From Panorpa germanica (Eukaryota; Arthropoda; Insecta; Mecoptera; Panorpidae), in NCBI GenBank assembly GCA_963678705.1, contig OY783204.1, positions 10,364,759 through 10,428,758 on the forward strand: a stretch of DNA of 64,000 nt. The letters are read 5' to 3'. The notes beneath the pieces were generated by a model, which saw nothing but the letters and a program-made list of their open reading frames with translations, made no database searches and was not told the DNA's origin. A program made the translations under genes and the position numbers. Each line of letters opens with the position of its first letter. Position 1 is the first letter of the stretch. Below, one piece after another: positions 23,921 through 35,980 of the stretch.

Positions 23921-24757
23921 TTAGTTATAGGGGGTAGTTTCCTTTACAATTATATTCTTAGTCTTAGTCATATGTGCCGAAGCACCGGAGTCTATGTACC
24001 AAGCATCATCATAGTGGGATGATGCAACAAACACAGCGGCATAAAAAAAACTAAGTTTCTGTGTCTTGTTCTTTGGTTTGTGTTTTATGCATTCTGAGCG
24101 TTTATGTCCATATTGATTGCAGGAATAACATCTCGGACCCTTGGAGTACTTCTTGTTTACAGAGTTGTTATGAAACTTCTTGTTGACAGCAAAAGTCGAT
24201 GTATTGTTGTCTGAATTTCTAACACCTTGCAATAGTTTTGCTTTAACACTGTCTGCAGTTATTTTTGTGCCAGAGCTTTCGATCGCAATAATCATTGGTT
24301 GATATGATTCGGGCAGACCGGAGAGCAGCAACGTCCCGAGCCACTCGTCGTCTACTTTAAAGCCAATGTTGCGCAGCTTGTGAGCTGTTGACATAATTTT
24401 GCTCACATACTCTTCTATATTTTGACATCAACTGAGCGATGTGTTACATAAATCACGCAGCAGACCAACTCGGCGTGTAAGTCCGGAGTCGTCGAACGCT
24501 GCGGCCAATTTGTCCCAAAGTCCTTTGGCCGTGTTTTCCTCTTGGATATGAACGTAATTGATCGAATCAACCTGAAGAATTATCTTTGTTTTCGCTTTTG
24601 TATCACGTTTTGAATCTGCGGGTGACGCCGGGTTAACCTTAATACAATCCCATAGTTCTTCGTGTTGTTGGTATGTTTTCACTGCGAATTGCCAAGTCGA
24701 ATAGTTTTCACGGCCAGTTAACTTCTCGATAAATGCCAGTGAATTGTTCGATGCCAT
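23921..24757 (-). pseudogene. Copia element 1 gag and protease start
   Basis: The minus-strand start is ATG at 24755-24757, giving a Gag that begins MASNNSLAFIEKLTGRENYS. The second half of the Gag has a CCHC zinc knuckle, CYSCNQYGHKRSEC, near 24090-24131. The protease motif WYIDSGASAHM follows near 24000, so gag and pol were probably one frame. An in-frame TGA near 24425 splits Gag, and a frameshift near 23925 ends the frame just after the protease motif. The downstream protease sequence continues in another frame. Gag packages the element RNA and the protease cuts the polyprotein. Confidence 0.85.
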
Positions 24758-24914
24758 TTTTATTCGTTGAGAACACTTTAAACACAAAGAAGTTTTTTTT
24801 TTAATAGAAACAGTTTTAACAGTCACGTTTTTTTTTAAGGTTATGTTTACCACTTAAAGTCTTCATTCACTGTTTACTTTTCGGAAAACACTCACTAAAA
24901 CGTCTCTGGACTTA

Positions 24915-24929
24915 ACTGGGCCCATAACC
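24915..24929 (-). other. Copia element 1 primer-binding site
   Basis: GGTTATGGGCCCAG on the minus strand, immediately downstream of the 5' LTR. Insect copia-type elements prime on an internal fragment of initiator tRNA-Met with this sequence. Confidence 0.8.
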
Positions 24930-25099
24930 TATTATATTTAGCAGAAATAAACTATTATTTTATATTAATCAGGTATATTTTATTAACCAAAAGTACACTT
25001 GCATTGTGATATCACAGAGTACAGAATTACAGATAGTAAAAATTAGAAATAAAAAGTAGAAGTGTCAATTACTAGAGGGCGCTAAATTTAAACCCAACA
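24930..25099 (-). repeat. Copia element 1 5' LTR
   Basis: 170 bp, starting TGTTGGGTTT on the minus strand at 25099 and ending ATATAATA at 24930, directly followed by the primer site. It shares 151 bp with the other LTR at high identity, so the insertion is fairly young. Confidence 0.85.
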
Positions 25100-25104
25100 A
25101 GAAT

Positions 25105-25423
25105 ATTTAGGAAACCAGTCGCACATTAATGAAATTGAAAAGCGTCTGTTTTCTCTCACCTTTTCTTCCACTTTCTGCACAAAATCTTTATTAAAGAGCA
25201 AAGGACGCCCACTCCGTTTATTATCATTCACAATTGTGCAGCCATCTTTAAATGCTCTCACCCATTTCCTTACCATTCCATCACTCATAATATTTTGTCC
25301 GTAAACTTCACAGATCTCACGATGAATATCGATCGAATTTACGCCTTTAGCACTAAGAAATCGTAAAACAGCCCGTATTTCACAATCGGCGGGACTCACG
25401 ACTGTCGAAGGCATCTTAAACAC
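25105..25423 (-). pseudogene. Mariner transposase, N-terminal part
   Basis: The start codon is at 25423 on the minus strand. The first 105 codons contain the DNA-binding helix-turn-helix region: CEIRAVLRFL, IHREICEVYG, MSDGMVRKWVRAFKDG, and the linker region ENRRFSIS. The frame then enters the copia LTR and ends artificially at 25088. The sequence resembles mariners of the mellifera-like group, although I cannot place it without an alignment. Confidence 0.88.
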
Positions 25424-25719
25424 TCAGTAAACAACGTATACAATGAAGAATAAGACTGTTATGGCGTCAGTGAGTAGACAAGAGATGTAGGTAACCAGCG
25501 CGCATGCGCGGAACGCCGACCGTAGCGCTGCAAAGGCGGAATCGCAAAACGGTACTTACTTAAAAAACATGCCTCGTATAAAAAATGTAAAAGGTAATAA
25601 TAATTTTAATTTCATAATATATACAGCAGCACTTGTGTGAACAAATGTGCATGTTAAAATAAAAATAAAATTATTTACTAATCTTTAATTATATATTTGC
25701 ATGTAAAACTTTATTCTTT

Positions 25720-28700
25720 TGTATAGAATTTCACTCTATCACCCACTCTTTAGGTATTTTAAAGTAACAGAATTTTATTATTATTTTAAATTTTTTATTT
25801 GTTTAGTACCATCACTACTATTTTTGAGTAAAAAAAGACACAGTTATTACAACTGCAATTAAAAAGATATAGAAGTTAATAATATTTTTAATTTCATATT
25901 ATATATAGCACCACTTGTGTGAACAAATGTGCATGTTAAAATAAAAAAAAAGTTATTTACTAACTTTTAACCATATATTTGTATGTAAAAATTAAATTTT
26001 TTGTATAGAATTTTACTCTATCACCCACTCTTAAGGTATTTTAAAGTAACAGAAATGTATTATAATTTTAAAAATTTTATTTTTTTAGTTCCATCACTAC
26101 TATTTTTGAGTAAAAAAAACACAGTTGGTACATCTGCAAGTTTTGAGTAAAAAAGACACAGGTATTACAACTGCAAGTAAAAAAATATAGAAGGTAATAA
26201 TAATTTTTATTTCATATTATATATTGCAGCACTTGTGTGAACATATGTGCATGTTAAAATTAAAAAATAAATTATATACTAACTTTTAACTATATATTTG
26301 TATGTAAAAAAATTTTTTTTTGTATAGAATTTCACTTTATCCCCCACTCTAAAGTTATTTTAAAATAACAGAAATGTATTTATATGTTTAAAATTTAATT
26401 TTTTTAGTTCCTTTGCTACTATTTTTGAGTACAAAGGACGCAGTTCGTACATCTGCAAGTTTAAAAAATATAAAAGTTAATAATAATTTTAATTTTATCT
26501 TATATATAGCACCACTTGTGTGAACAAATAAACAAGTTAAAAAAAAAAAAAGTTATTTACTAACTTTTAAATATATATTTGTATGTAAAAATTTATTGTT
26601 TTGTATTGAATTTCACTATATCCCCCACTCTAAAGTTATTTTAAAGTAACAGAAATGTATTTATTTTTTAAAAATTTAATTTATTTATTTCCTTTACTAC
26701 TATTTTTTAGTAAAAAAGACACTGTTGTTACAACTGCAAGTAAAAAAATATAGAAGTCAATAATAATTTTTATTTCATATTATATATTGCAGCACTTGTG
26801 TGAACAAATGTGCAAGTTAAAATAAAAGAAAATTTATTTATTAACTTTTAACCATATATTTGTATTTAAAAAGTTATTTTTTTGTATAGAATTTCACTCT
26901 ATCACCCACTCTTTAGGTATTTTAAAGTAACAGAATTGTATTATTATTTTAAATTTTTTATTTGTTTAGTACCATCACTACTATTTTTGAGTAAAAAAAG
27001 ACACAGTTATTACAACTGCAATTAAAAAGATATAGAAGTTAATAATATTTTTAATTTCATATTATATATAGCACCACTTGTGTGAACAAATGTGCATGTT
27101 AAAATAAAAAAAAAGTTATTTACTAACTTTTAACCATATATTTGTATGTAAAAATTAATTTTTTTGTATAGAATTTTACTCTATCACCCACTCTTAAGGT
27201 ATTTTAAAGTAACAGAAATGTATTATAATTTTAAAAATTTTATTTTTTTAGTTCCATCACTACTATTTTTGAGTAAAAAAAACACAGTTGGTACATCTGC
27301 AAGTTTTGAGTAAAAAAGACACAGGTATTACAACTGCAAGTAAAAAAATATAGAAGGTAATAATAATTTTTATTTCATATTATATATTGCAGCACTTGTG
27401 TGAACATATGTGCATGTTAAAATTAAAAAATAAATTATATACTAACTTTTAACTATATATTTGTATGTAAAAAATTTTTTTTTTGTATAGAATTTCACTT
27501 TATCCCCCACTCTAAAGTTATTTTAAAATAACAGAAATGTATTTATATGTTTAAAATTTAATTTTTTTAGTTCCTTTGCTACTATTTTTGAGTACAAAGG
27601 ACGCAGTTCGTACATCTGCAAGTTTAAAAAATATAAAAGTTAATAATAATTTTAATTTTATCTTATATATAGCACCACTTGTGTGAACAAATAAACAAGT
27701 TAAAAAAAAAAAAAGTTATTTACTAACTTTTAAATATATATTTGTATGTAAAAATTTATTGTTTTGTATTGAATTTCACTATATCCCCCACTCTAAAGTT
27801 ATTTTAAAGTAACAGAAATGTATTTATTTTTTAAAAATTTAATTTATTTATTTCCTTTACTACTATTTTTTAGTAAAAAAGACACTGTTGTTACAACTGC
27901 AAGTAAAAAAATATAGAAGTCAATAATAATTTTTATTTCATATTATATATTGCAGCACTTGTGTGAACAAATGTGCAAGTTAAAATAAAAGAAAATTTAT
28001 TTATTAACTTTTAACCATATATTTGTATTTAAAAAGTTATTTTTTTGTATAGAATTTCACTCTATCACCCACTCTTTAGGTATTTTAAAGTAACAGAATT
28101 GTATTATTATTTTAAATTTTTTATTTGTTTAGTACCATCACTACTATTTTTGAGTAAAAAAAGACACAGTTATTACAACTGCAATTAAAAAGATATAGAA
28201 GTTAATAATATTTTTAATTTCATATTATATATAGCACCACTTGTGTGAACAAATGTGCATGTTAAAATAAAAAAAAAGTTATTTACTAACTTTTAACCAT
28301 ATATTTGTATGTAAAAATTAATTTTTTTGTATAGAATTTTACTCTATCACCCACTCTTAAGGTATTTTAAAGTAACAGAAATGTATTATAATTTTAAAAA
28401 TTTTATTTTTTTAGTTCCATCACTACTATTTTTGAGTAAAAAAAACACAGTTGGTACATCTGCAAGTTTTGAGTAAAAAAGACACAGGTATTACAACTGC
28501 AAGTAAAAAAATATAGAAGGTAATAATAATTTTTATTTCATATTATATATTGCAGCACTTGTGTGAACATATGTGCATGTTAAAATTAAAAAATAAATTA
28601 TATACTAACTTTTAACTATATATTTGTATGTAAAAAATTTTTTTTTTGTATAGAATTTCACTTTATCCCCCACTCTAAAGTTATTTTAAAATAACAGAAA

Positions 28701-29430
28701 TGTGTTTATATGTTTAAAATTTAATTTTTTTAGTTCCTTTGCTACTATTTTTGAGTACAAAGGACGCAGTTCGTACATCTGCAAGTTTAAAAAATATAAA
28801 AGTTAATAATAATTTTAATTTTATCTTATATATAGCACCACTTGTGTGAACAAATAAACAAGTTAAAAAAAAAAAAAGTTATTTACTAACTTTTAAATAT
28901 ATATTTGTATGTAAAAATTTATTGTTTTGTATTGAATTTCACTATATCCCCCACTCTAAAGTTATTTTAAAGTAACAGAAATGTATTTATTTTTTAAAAA
29001 TTTAATTTATTTATTTCCTTTACTACTATTTTTTAGTAAAAAAGACACTGTTGTTACAACTGCAAGTAAAAAAATATAGAAGTCAATAATAATTTTTATT
29101 TCATATTATATATTGCAGCACTTGTGTGAACAAATGTGCAAGTTAAAATAAAAGAAAATTTATTTATTAACTTTTAACCATATATTTGTATTTAAAAAGT
29201 TATTTTTTTGTATAGAATTTCACTCTATCACCCACTCTTTAGGTATTTTAAAGTAACAGAATTGTATTATTATTTTAAATTTTTTATTTGTTTAGTACCA
29301 TCACTACTATTTTTGAGTAAAAAAAGACACAGTTATTACAACTGCAATTAAAAAGATATAGAAGTTAATATTATTTTTAATTTCATATTATATATAGCAC
29401 CACTTGTGTGAACAAATGTGCATGTTAAAA
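25720..29430. repeat. 1163-bp higher-order satellite repeat, about 3.2 copies
   Basis: The same marker (ACCATCACTACTATTTTTG followed by an AAAAAGATATAG variant) occurs at 25808, 26971, 28134 and 29297, exactly 1163 bp apart each time. The intervening four-monomer blocks look nearly identical; a visible difference is GTATTTATATG against GTGTTTATATG near 28702. This indicates recent amplification by unequal exchange within older monomers. Confidence 0.9.
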
Positions 29431-30939
29431 TAAAAAAAAAATTATAAACTAACTTTCAACCATATATTTGTATGTAAAAATTAATTTTTTTGTATTGAAT
29501 TTTACTCTTTTACCCACTCTTAAGGTATTTTCTATTTTTAGGTAAAAAAAACACAGTTGAAGTTGTGTAAACAAATGTGCATGTTAAAATAAAAAAAATA
29601 TTATTTACTAAGTTTTAAATATATATTTGTATGTAAAATTTTTTTTTTGTATAGAATTTCACTTTATCTTCCACTCTAAAGTTGTTTTAAAGTAACAGAA
29701 ATGTATTTATTTTTTTAATTCCTTTACTACTATTTTTTCGTAAAAAAGACACTGTTGCTACAACTGCAAGTATAAAAAATATAAAGGTTAATATTAATTA
29801 TAATTATATATTATATATAGCACCACTTTTGTGATCAAATGTGCATGTTAAAATAAAAAAAATATATTTACTAACTTTTAAATATATATTTGTATGTAAA
29901 ACTTTTTTTTTGTATAGAATTTCACTTTATCTCCCACTCTAAAGTTATTTTAAAGTAACAGAAATGTATTTTTTTTTTTTTAATTTTATTTTTTTAATTC
30001 CTTCACTACTATTTTTTAGTAAAAAAGACACTGTTGTTACAACTGCAAGTATAAAAAATATAAAGGTTAATATTAATTATAATTTTATATTATATATAGC
30101 AGCACTTGTGTGAACAAATGTGCATGTTAAATATAAAAAAAAATTATTTACTAACTTTTAAATATATATTTGTATGTAAAACTGTTTTTTTTTTGTATAG
30201 AATTTCACTTTATCTTCCACTATAAAGTTATTTTAAAGTAACAGAAATGTATTTTTTTTTTTTAATTTTGTTTTTGTAGTTCCTTCGCTACTATTTTTGA
30301 GTAATAAAGACGCAATTAGAACAACTTCAATTATAAAAAATATAAAAGGTAATAATAATTTTAATTTCATAATATATATAGCAGCACTTATGTGAAAAAA
30401 TGTTTATAATATATTAAAAAAAAAATTATTTACTAACTTTTAACCATATGTAAAAATTTATTTTTTTGTACAGAATTTTACTTTATCCCCCACTCTAAAG
30501 TTTTTTTAAAGTAACAGAAATGCATTAACTTTTTTTTTTATTTTATATTTTTAGTTTCTTTGCAATTTTTTTTTTTTGAGTAAAAAAAAACGCTATCGGT
30601 ACAACTTCAATTATAAAATATATAAAAGTTAATAATATATTTAATTTCAAAATATATATAGCAGCACTTGTGCAAACAAATGTGTATGTTAAAATAAAAA
30701 AGAAATTATTTACTAACATTTAACTATATATTTGTATGTAAAATTTTATTTTTTTGTATAGAAATTCATTTTATCCTCCACTCAAAAGTTAATTTAAAGT
30801 AACAGAAATGTATTTATTTTTTTAAAATTTTATTTTTAGTTCCTTTGCTACTAATTTTAAGTAAAAAGGACGAAGTTGGTACAACTGCCAGTATAAAATA
30901 TATAAAAGTTAATACTTATTTTAATTTCATATTATATAT

Positions 30940-31790
30940 GAACGCAGTTATGCATTCATGTGTCAAGCGCCAAAATATTAAAAATTGAGTTAAGCACGAA
31001 ATGTTGTTTCTAATACAATAAATAAAAATATTTTTTATGAACTATGTCATAAAAAAATTTGCATTCGATGTAAAAGCTTAAACCTATTATTACAATATCT
31101 CAATGCAGAATTCTCGTTTTGCAAAAATGGTTCATCCGCCTAAAGCATTAGGAAACACATTAGACTTCGCCATTGATCCTGATGATGAAGATGAGAATCA
31201 GTAATAATAAATCAAAAAGAGCACTAAAAAATAATATTACCTCAAATAAATAAAAAATAATAATTTTTATTCACGATTTTCATATTATTATTTAGAAATT
31301 TATTGATGAGAAATTTGTTATAACTTCCGTTTCAATGTTAGAATATATTAATATCACTTAAAAACTATTGATGTAATTTTGATAAAAAGTTCGTATGTCA
31401 CTGTTGATAAATTTAATAAAAGAATAATTCTAATAAAAATCCAATTCTAATTTGTGAAGTATAAACCTTAAATTATTTTATTAATATAAATAGTCCATAA
31501 GTTAATTTGCTTTTATGTGTCAAGAGACTTTGAAACATTTTTACAAATTTAATTAGGCATATTAAATTTTGCAATAATATTTTTTTATATTTTATCAGTT
31601 ATTCTTTAAATTCATGATATTCCAATGAATAATTCATAAATATCTGTAATAGTTCTAATATTTACTTGCTTATATAATAAAAATAATTCTAATTATTCTT
31701 ATCTGAACAATTTGAATTAGAAAAACGAGAATGTTAATTTTCTCAAATCCCAGTATCTGGCGCTTGACACATGAATGCATAACAGCGTCC
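30940..31790. mobile_element. 851-bp element with 33-bp terminal inverted repeats
   Basis: Inverted repeats at 30940-30972 and 31758-31790 match at 31 of 33 positions and share the core TTATGCATTCATGTGTCAAG. The insertion splits a satellite monomer at TTATATAT-AGCAGC and leaves ATAT on both sides, consistent with a short target duplication. The interior is AT-rich, with one short exon-like frame (31109-31204). Too short to encode a full transposase, so it is probably non-autonomous. The superfamily was not identified. Confidence 0.8.
31109..31204 (+). pseudogene. Possible terminal exon carried by the TIR element
   Basis: A 31-codon frame ending in TAA follows a splice-acceptor-like CAATGCAG at 31101-31108. 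Its product has a basic start (SRFAKMVHPPK), the stretch LGNTLDFAID and an acidic end (PDDEDENQ), and looks like the C-terminus of a real protein. It may be the last exon of the transposase of the parent element or a captured host exon. No upstream exon is visible. Confidence 0.35.
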
Positions 31791-34596
31791 ATATAGCAGC
31801 ACTTGTGTGAACAAATGTGCATGGTAAAATAAAAAGAAAGTTATTTACTAAATTTTAAACATATATTTGTATGTAAAAATTAATTTTTTTATATAGAATT
31901 TCACTTTATCACCCACTTTTAAGGTATTTTAAAGTAACAGAAATTATTTTTTTGTATAGAATTTTACTCTATCACCCACTCTTAAGGTATTTTAAAGTAA
32001 CAGAAATGTAATATTATTTTAAAAAAATTATATTTTTAGTTCTATCACTACTATTTTTGAGTAAAGAAGACACAGTTGGTACAACTGCAAGTATAAAAAA
32101 TATATAAGGTAATATTAATTTTAATTTCATATTATATATAGCACCACTTGTGTGAACAAATGTGCATCTTAAAATAAAAAAAATAATTATTTATAACATT
32201 TAACTATATATAAATAAAAATGTAAAATGTATGTAAAAATTTACTTTTTTTGAATAGAATTTCACTTTATCACCCAATCTTAAGGTATTTTATAGTAACA
32301 GAATTGTAATAATATTTTAAAATTTTTATTTGTTTAGTTCCATCACTAATATTTTTGAGTAAAAAAGACACAGTTTATACAACTGCAAGTAAAAAAATTG
32401 AAAAGTTTATAATAATTTTAATTTTATATTATAAAAAGCACCCCTTGTGTAAACAAATGTGCATGTTAAAATAAAAAAGAAATTATTAACTAATATTTAA
32501 CTATATATTTGTATGAAAAAATTTATTTTTTTGTATAGATATTTATTTTATCCCCCACTCTAAAGTTATTTTAAAGTAACAGAAATATATTTATTTTTTT
32601 TAATTTTATTTTTTTAGTTCCTTCGCTACTTGTTTTGCGTAAAAAAGACGCAATTGGTACAACTTCAATTTTAATAAATATAAAAGTTAATAATAGTTTT
32701 AATTTCATAATTTATATAGCAGCACTTGTGTGAACAAATGTGCATGTTAAAATAAAAAAGAAATGATTTACTAACATTTAACTATATATTTGTATGTAAA
32801 AATTTATTTTTAGTTTATACAATATAGAATTTTACTTTATCACCCACTCTTAAGGTATTTTAAGGTAACAAAAATGTATTATTATTTTAAAATTTTTATT
32901 TTTTTTGTTTCATCACTACTATTTTTGAGTAAAAAAGACAGTTAGTAAAACTGCAAGTATAAAAAATATAAAAGGTAATAATAATTTTAATTTCATATTA
33001 CATATAGCACAACTTTTGTGAACAATTGTGCATGTTAAAATAAAAAAAAAGTTATTTACTAAATTTTAAACATATTTGTATGTAAAAATTAATTTTTTTG
33101 TATTGAATTTCACTTAATCACCCACTTTTAAGGTATTTTAAAGTAACAGAAATTATTTTTATGTATAAAATTTTACTCTATCACCTGCTTATAAGGTAAT
33201 TTAAAGTAACAAAAATGTAAAATTAATTAAAAAAAATTATTTTTTTAGATCTATCACTACTATTTTTGAGTAAAAAAGACACAATGGGTACAACTGCAAG
33301 TATAAAAAATATAAAAGGTATTATTAATTTTAGTTTCATATTATATATAGCACCACTTGTGTGAACAAATGTGCATGTAAAAATAAAAAAAAAAAATATT
33401 TACTAACATTTAACCATATATTTGTATGTAAAATTTTTTTTTTTTTGAAATGAATTTCACTTTATTACCCACTCTTAAGGTATTTTAAAGTAATAGAATT
33501 GAATTAATATTTTAAAATTTTAAACTGCTTAGTTTCATCACTGATATTTTTGAGTAAAAAAGACACAGCTTTTACAACTGCAAGTAAAAAAATATAAAAG
33601 TTAATAATAATTTTAATTTCATATTATTTATAGTACCAGTTGTGTAAACAAATGTGCATGTTAAAATGAAAAAAAAAATATTTACTTACTTTTAACCATA
33701 TATTTGTATGTAAACATTTATTTTCTTGTATAGAATTTCACTTTATCCCTTACGCTAAAGTTATTTTAAAGTAACACAAATGTATTTATTTTTTTTTAAT
33801 TTAATTATTTTTTTTCCTTCACTAATATTTTTGAGTGAAAAAGTCACTGTTGTTACATTTGCAAGTATAAAAAATATATAAGTTATTAATAATTTTAATT
33901 TCATATTATATATAGCACCACTTTTGTGAAAAATTGTGCATGTTTATATAAAAAAAAAGTTATTTACTCAATTTTAAACATATATTTGTATGTAAAAATT
34001 AATTTTTTTGTATAGAATTTCATTTTATCACCCATTTTTAAGGTATTTTAAAGTAACAGAAATTATTTTTATGTATAAAATTTTACTCTATCACCCACTC
34101 TTAAGGTATTTTAAAGTAACAGAAATGTAATATTATTTAAAAAGTTTTATATTTTTAGTTCTATCACTACTATTTTTGAGTAAAGAAGACACAGTTAATA
34201 CAACTGCAAGTATAAAAAATATAAAAGGTAATATTAATTTTAATTTCAAATTATATATAGCAGCACACTTGTGTAAACAAATGTGCATTGTAAAATAAAA
34301 AAAAAATTATTTACTAACTTTTAACCATATACTTGTATGTAAAAATTTATTTTTTTGTATAGAATTTCACCTTATCCCCCACTCTTAAGTTTTTTTAAAG
34401 TAACAGAAATGCATTAATTTTTTTTTTATTTTATATTTTTAGTTTCTTTGCTATTTTTTTTTGAGTAAAAAAAGCGCTATTGGTACAACTTCAATTATAA
34501 AAAATATAAAAGGTAATAATAATTTTAATTTCAAAATATATATAGCAGCACTTGTGTAAACAAATGTGCATGTTAAAATAAAAAAGAAATTATTTA

Positions 34597-35344
34597 CTAA
34601 CATTTGTTCATTTGTTTTTCGTTATGTGTACTCGCATTCGTATTATAAGATCGGCACTGATTTTTATAGTGACCAGTTCTTTTGCATTTATAACACTTGA
34701 CATTTTTTCCCGGATTGCTAGTTTCACTGACGTAACCTTGACCGCCGCCATTTGCTTTTTCTTTGCTTTTATGGCACACGTTTTGATGATATGCACTTTT
34801 GGCAATAAAAGCACCCTCGGACTTTGTAATTTCAGAATCTGCACTCATATCCAATAGTTTCGTCTTTATAACGTCTGCACTAATGTTCATCCCCGAGTGC
34901 TTAATGGCCATAATCATAGGCGCGTACTTTTCTGGCAATCCGGTCAACAGGAGAGACCTTATCCACTCATCGTTGATTTTAAAGCCTGTGCCCTTTAGCT
35001 TTTGTGCCGTATCCACTAACTGTGTCACGTACGCGGTCATTAAATCGCAACTATCAAAACGAATGGAGATCAAGCTTCTGAGTAGGCTGATGCGGCGGGT
35101 GAAGCCTGTATCGTCGAATAACGACTTCAACTTTTTCCATAAGCTATGCACCGTAGTTTCACTCTTGATGTGTACATATAGTGATGGATCAATGGTCATC
35201 ACCATCTTAGCTTTAGCCTTCTTGTTCGCTGTTGCTAATGTCAATGCCTTCGAAGATAAGGAAATTTTTCACTGCGAACGCCCAATCATCGTAATTGTCC
35301 CTTCCCTTGAGCTTTGGGACATTCATAGAATAATTTCCTGCCAT
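34597..35344 (-). pseudogene. Copia element 2 gag
   Basis: Translation would start at the ATG at 35342-35344 (MAGNYSMNVPKLKGRDNY). It shifts frame near 35245, where compared with copia element 1 some codons are lost, then continues through the Gag core (SLWKKLKSLFDDTGFTRRIS, INDEWIRSLLLTGLPEKY) to a CCHC knuckle, CYKCKRTGHYKNQC. The last codons end at the satellite junction. The two Gags are related but clearly from different families. Confidence 0.85.
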
Positions 35345-35572
35345 TATCACTGTGCTGTACAAAGATCACTAACTATTTTTTATTTTTTTTATTTTTTATG
35401 CGGGTCTGGGCCCATAACCTAATGAAACTTGTAAAGCGGTTGAGCAGAGACTGTTTTATTATTACAAACTTAGGTTGACATGTACAAGGCAGATGGCGCT
35501 AGTGTTACAAATTATTTTTATACTACCATAGACTGTAGTCCGAATTGGAATAATGTTTAATTCCAAATAACA
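34606..35572 (-). mobile_element. Copia element 2, only the 5' third present
   Basis: A minus-strand copia with 5' LTR (35420-35572), primer site and gag, ending abruptly in the satellite after the gag zinc knuckle. Protease, pol and 3' LTR are absent. A 9-base sequence GTTCATTTG lies at both ends (34606-34614 and 35573-35581). Confidence 0.85.
35406..35572 (-). repeat. Copia element 2 5' LTR with primer-binding site
   Basis: The LTR runs from TGTTATTTGG at 35572 to TTTCATTA at 35420 on the minus strand (153 bp). The primer site GGTTATGGGCCCAG at 35406-35419 follows directly and is the same initiator-tRNA-Met type as in copia element 1. Confidence 0.75.
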
Positions 35573-35665
35573 GTTCATTTGTTCAGTTCATTATTAGTAT
35601 AACGTAAACAATACTTTTAAAGTGTAATTAGCATAATCGTATAATGTATTAATTCTTTGTTTCAG

Positions 35666-35980
35666 ATATGTTCCATTAAAATAAATCGTACGCCCAACTT
35701 TATAAATAAGCTTCGTTGCATGTCCCGCTTAGTAACAAGAAATCTTAAAAACACGGATGATATTGACGTAATGATGAAAGCTCTGGCGTTGAAGTTTAAA
35801 TCGAAAAAATTACATTCAGCTAGAAGAAGTGTTCTGAGGTTCAAAGAGTCATTGTCTGCAAAAAAGCAGTAAAAGATCAACACGGAAGTTGAAACTTTAG
35901 AATGTGGTCATTTGTGTGCTGTATTATATGCGGACAAGTGTCCCTGCAATGCACCTACATTATGGAAACGTAAGGAATAA
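35666..35980 (+). pseudogene. Array unit B0: exon 3 only, exons 1-2 lost
   Basis: The first unit of the right-hand array begins inside intron 2 at 35573, directly beside the copia element 2 LTR, so promoter and exons 1-2 are missing. Exon 3 has its normal TTTCAG acceptor but Glu 123 is TAA. The rest stays readable to the usual stop. Confidence 0.75.

Larger units (their letters stand above)
21042..25099 (-). mobile_element. Copia element 1 inserted in the mariner
   Basis: A minus-strand Ty1/copia element of 4058 bp interrupting the mariner transposase codons. The 5-bp target duplication is AGAAT at 21037-21041 and 25100-25104 (plus strand). The order is 5' LTR, primer site, gag, protease, integrase, reverse transcriptase, RNase H and truncated 3' LTR. 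The coding region is broken by stops, frameshifts and deletions. Confidence 0.92.
20456..25576 (-). mobile_element. Mariner element, internally deleted, split by copia
   Basis: Terminal inverted repeats at 20456-20487 and 25545-25576 match at about 29 of 32 positions and share the core TTTTTTAAGTAAGTAC. The element is flanked by TA (20454-20455 and 25577-25578), inserted at GCAAG-TA of a satellite monomer. Without the copia and its duplicated target it is about 1058 bp, against the roughly 1.3 kb usual for the family, because of an internal deletion in the transposase gene. Confidence 0.9.
25577..34605. repeat. Satellite array, right block
   Basis: The same monomer family as 15238-20453, continuing in the same orientation after the mariner. 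It includes a homogenised higher-order block (25720-29430) and more diverged monomers afterwards, and is interrupted by a TIR element at 30940-31790. The right edge joins the interior of copia element 2 at 34605. No genes are seen. Confidence 0.85.

Noticed and set aside
15238..34605. CRISPR array or bacterial repeat
   Set aside because: Units are about 281 bp of continuous homologous sequence, with no short constant repeat and unique spacers.
34799..35422. 207-codon plus-strand frame
   Set aside because: Opposite strand of copia element 2 gag, with no motif of its own.
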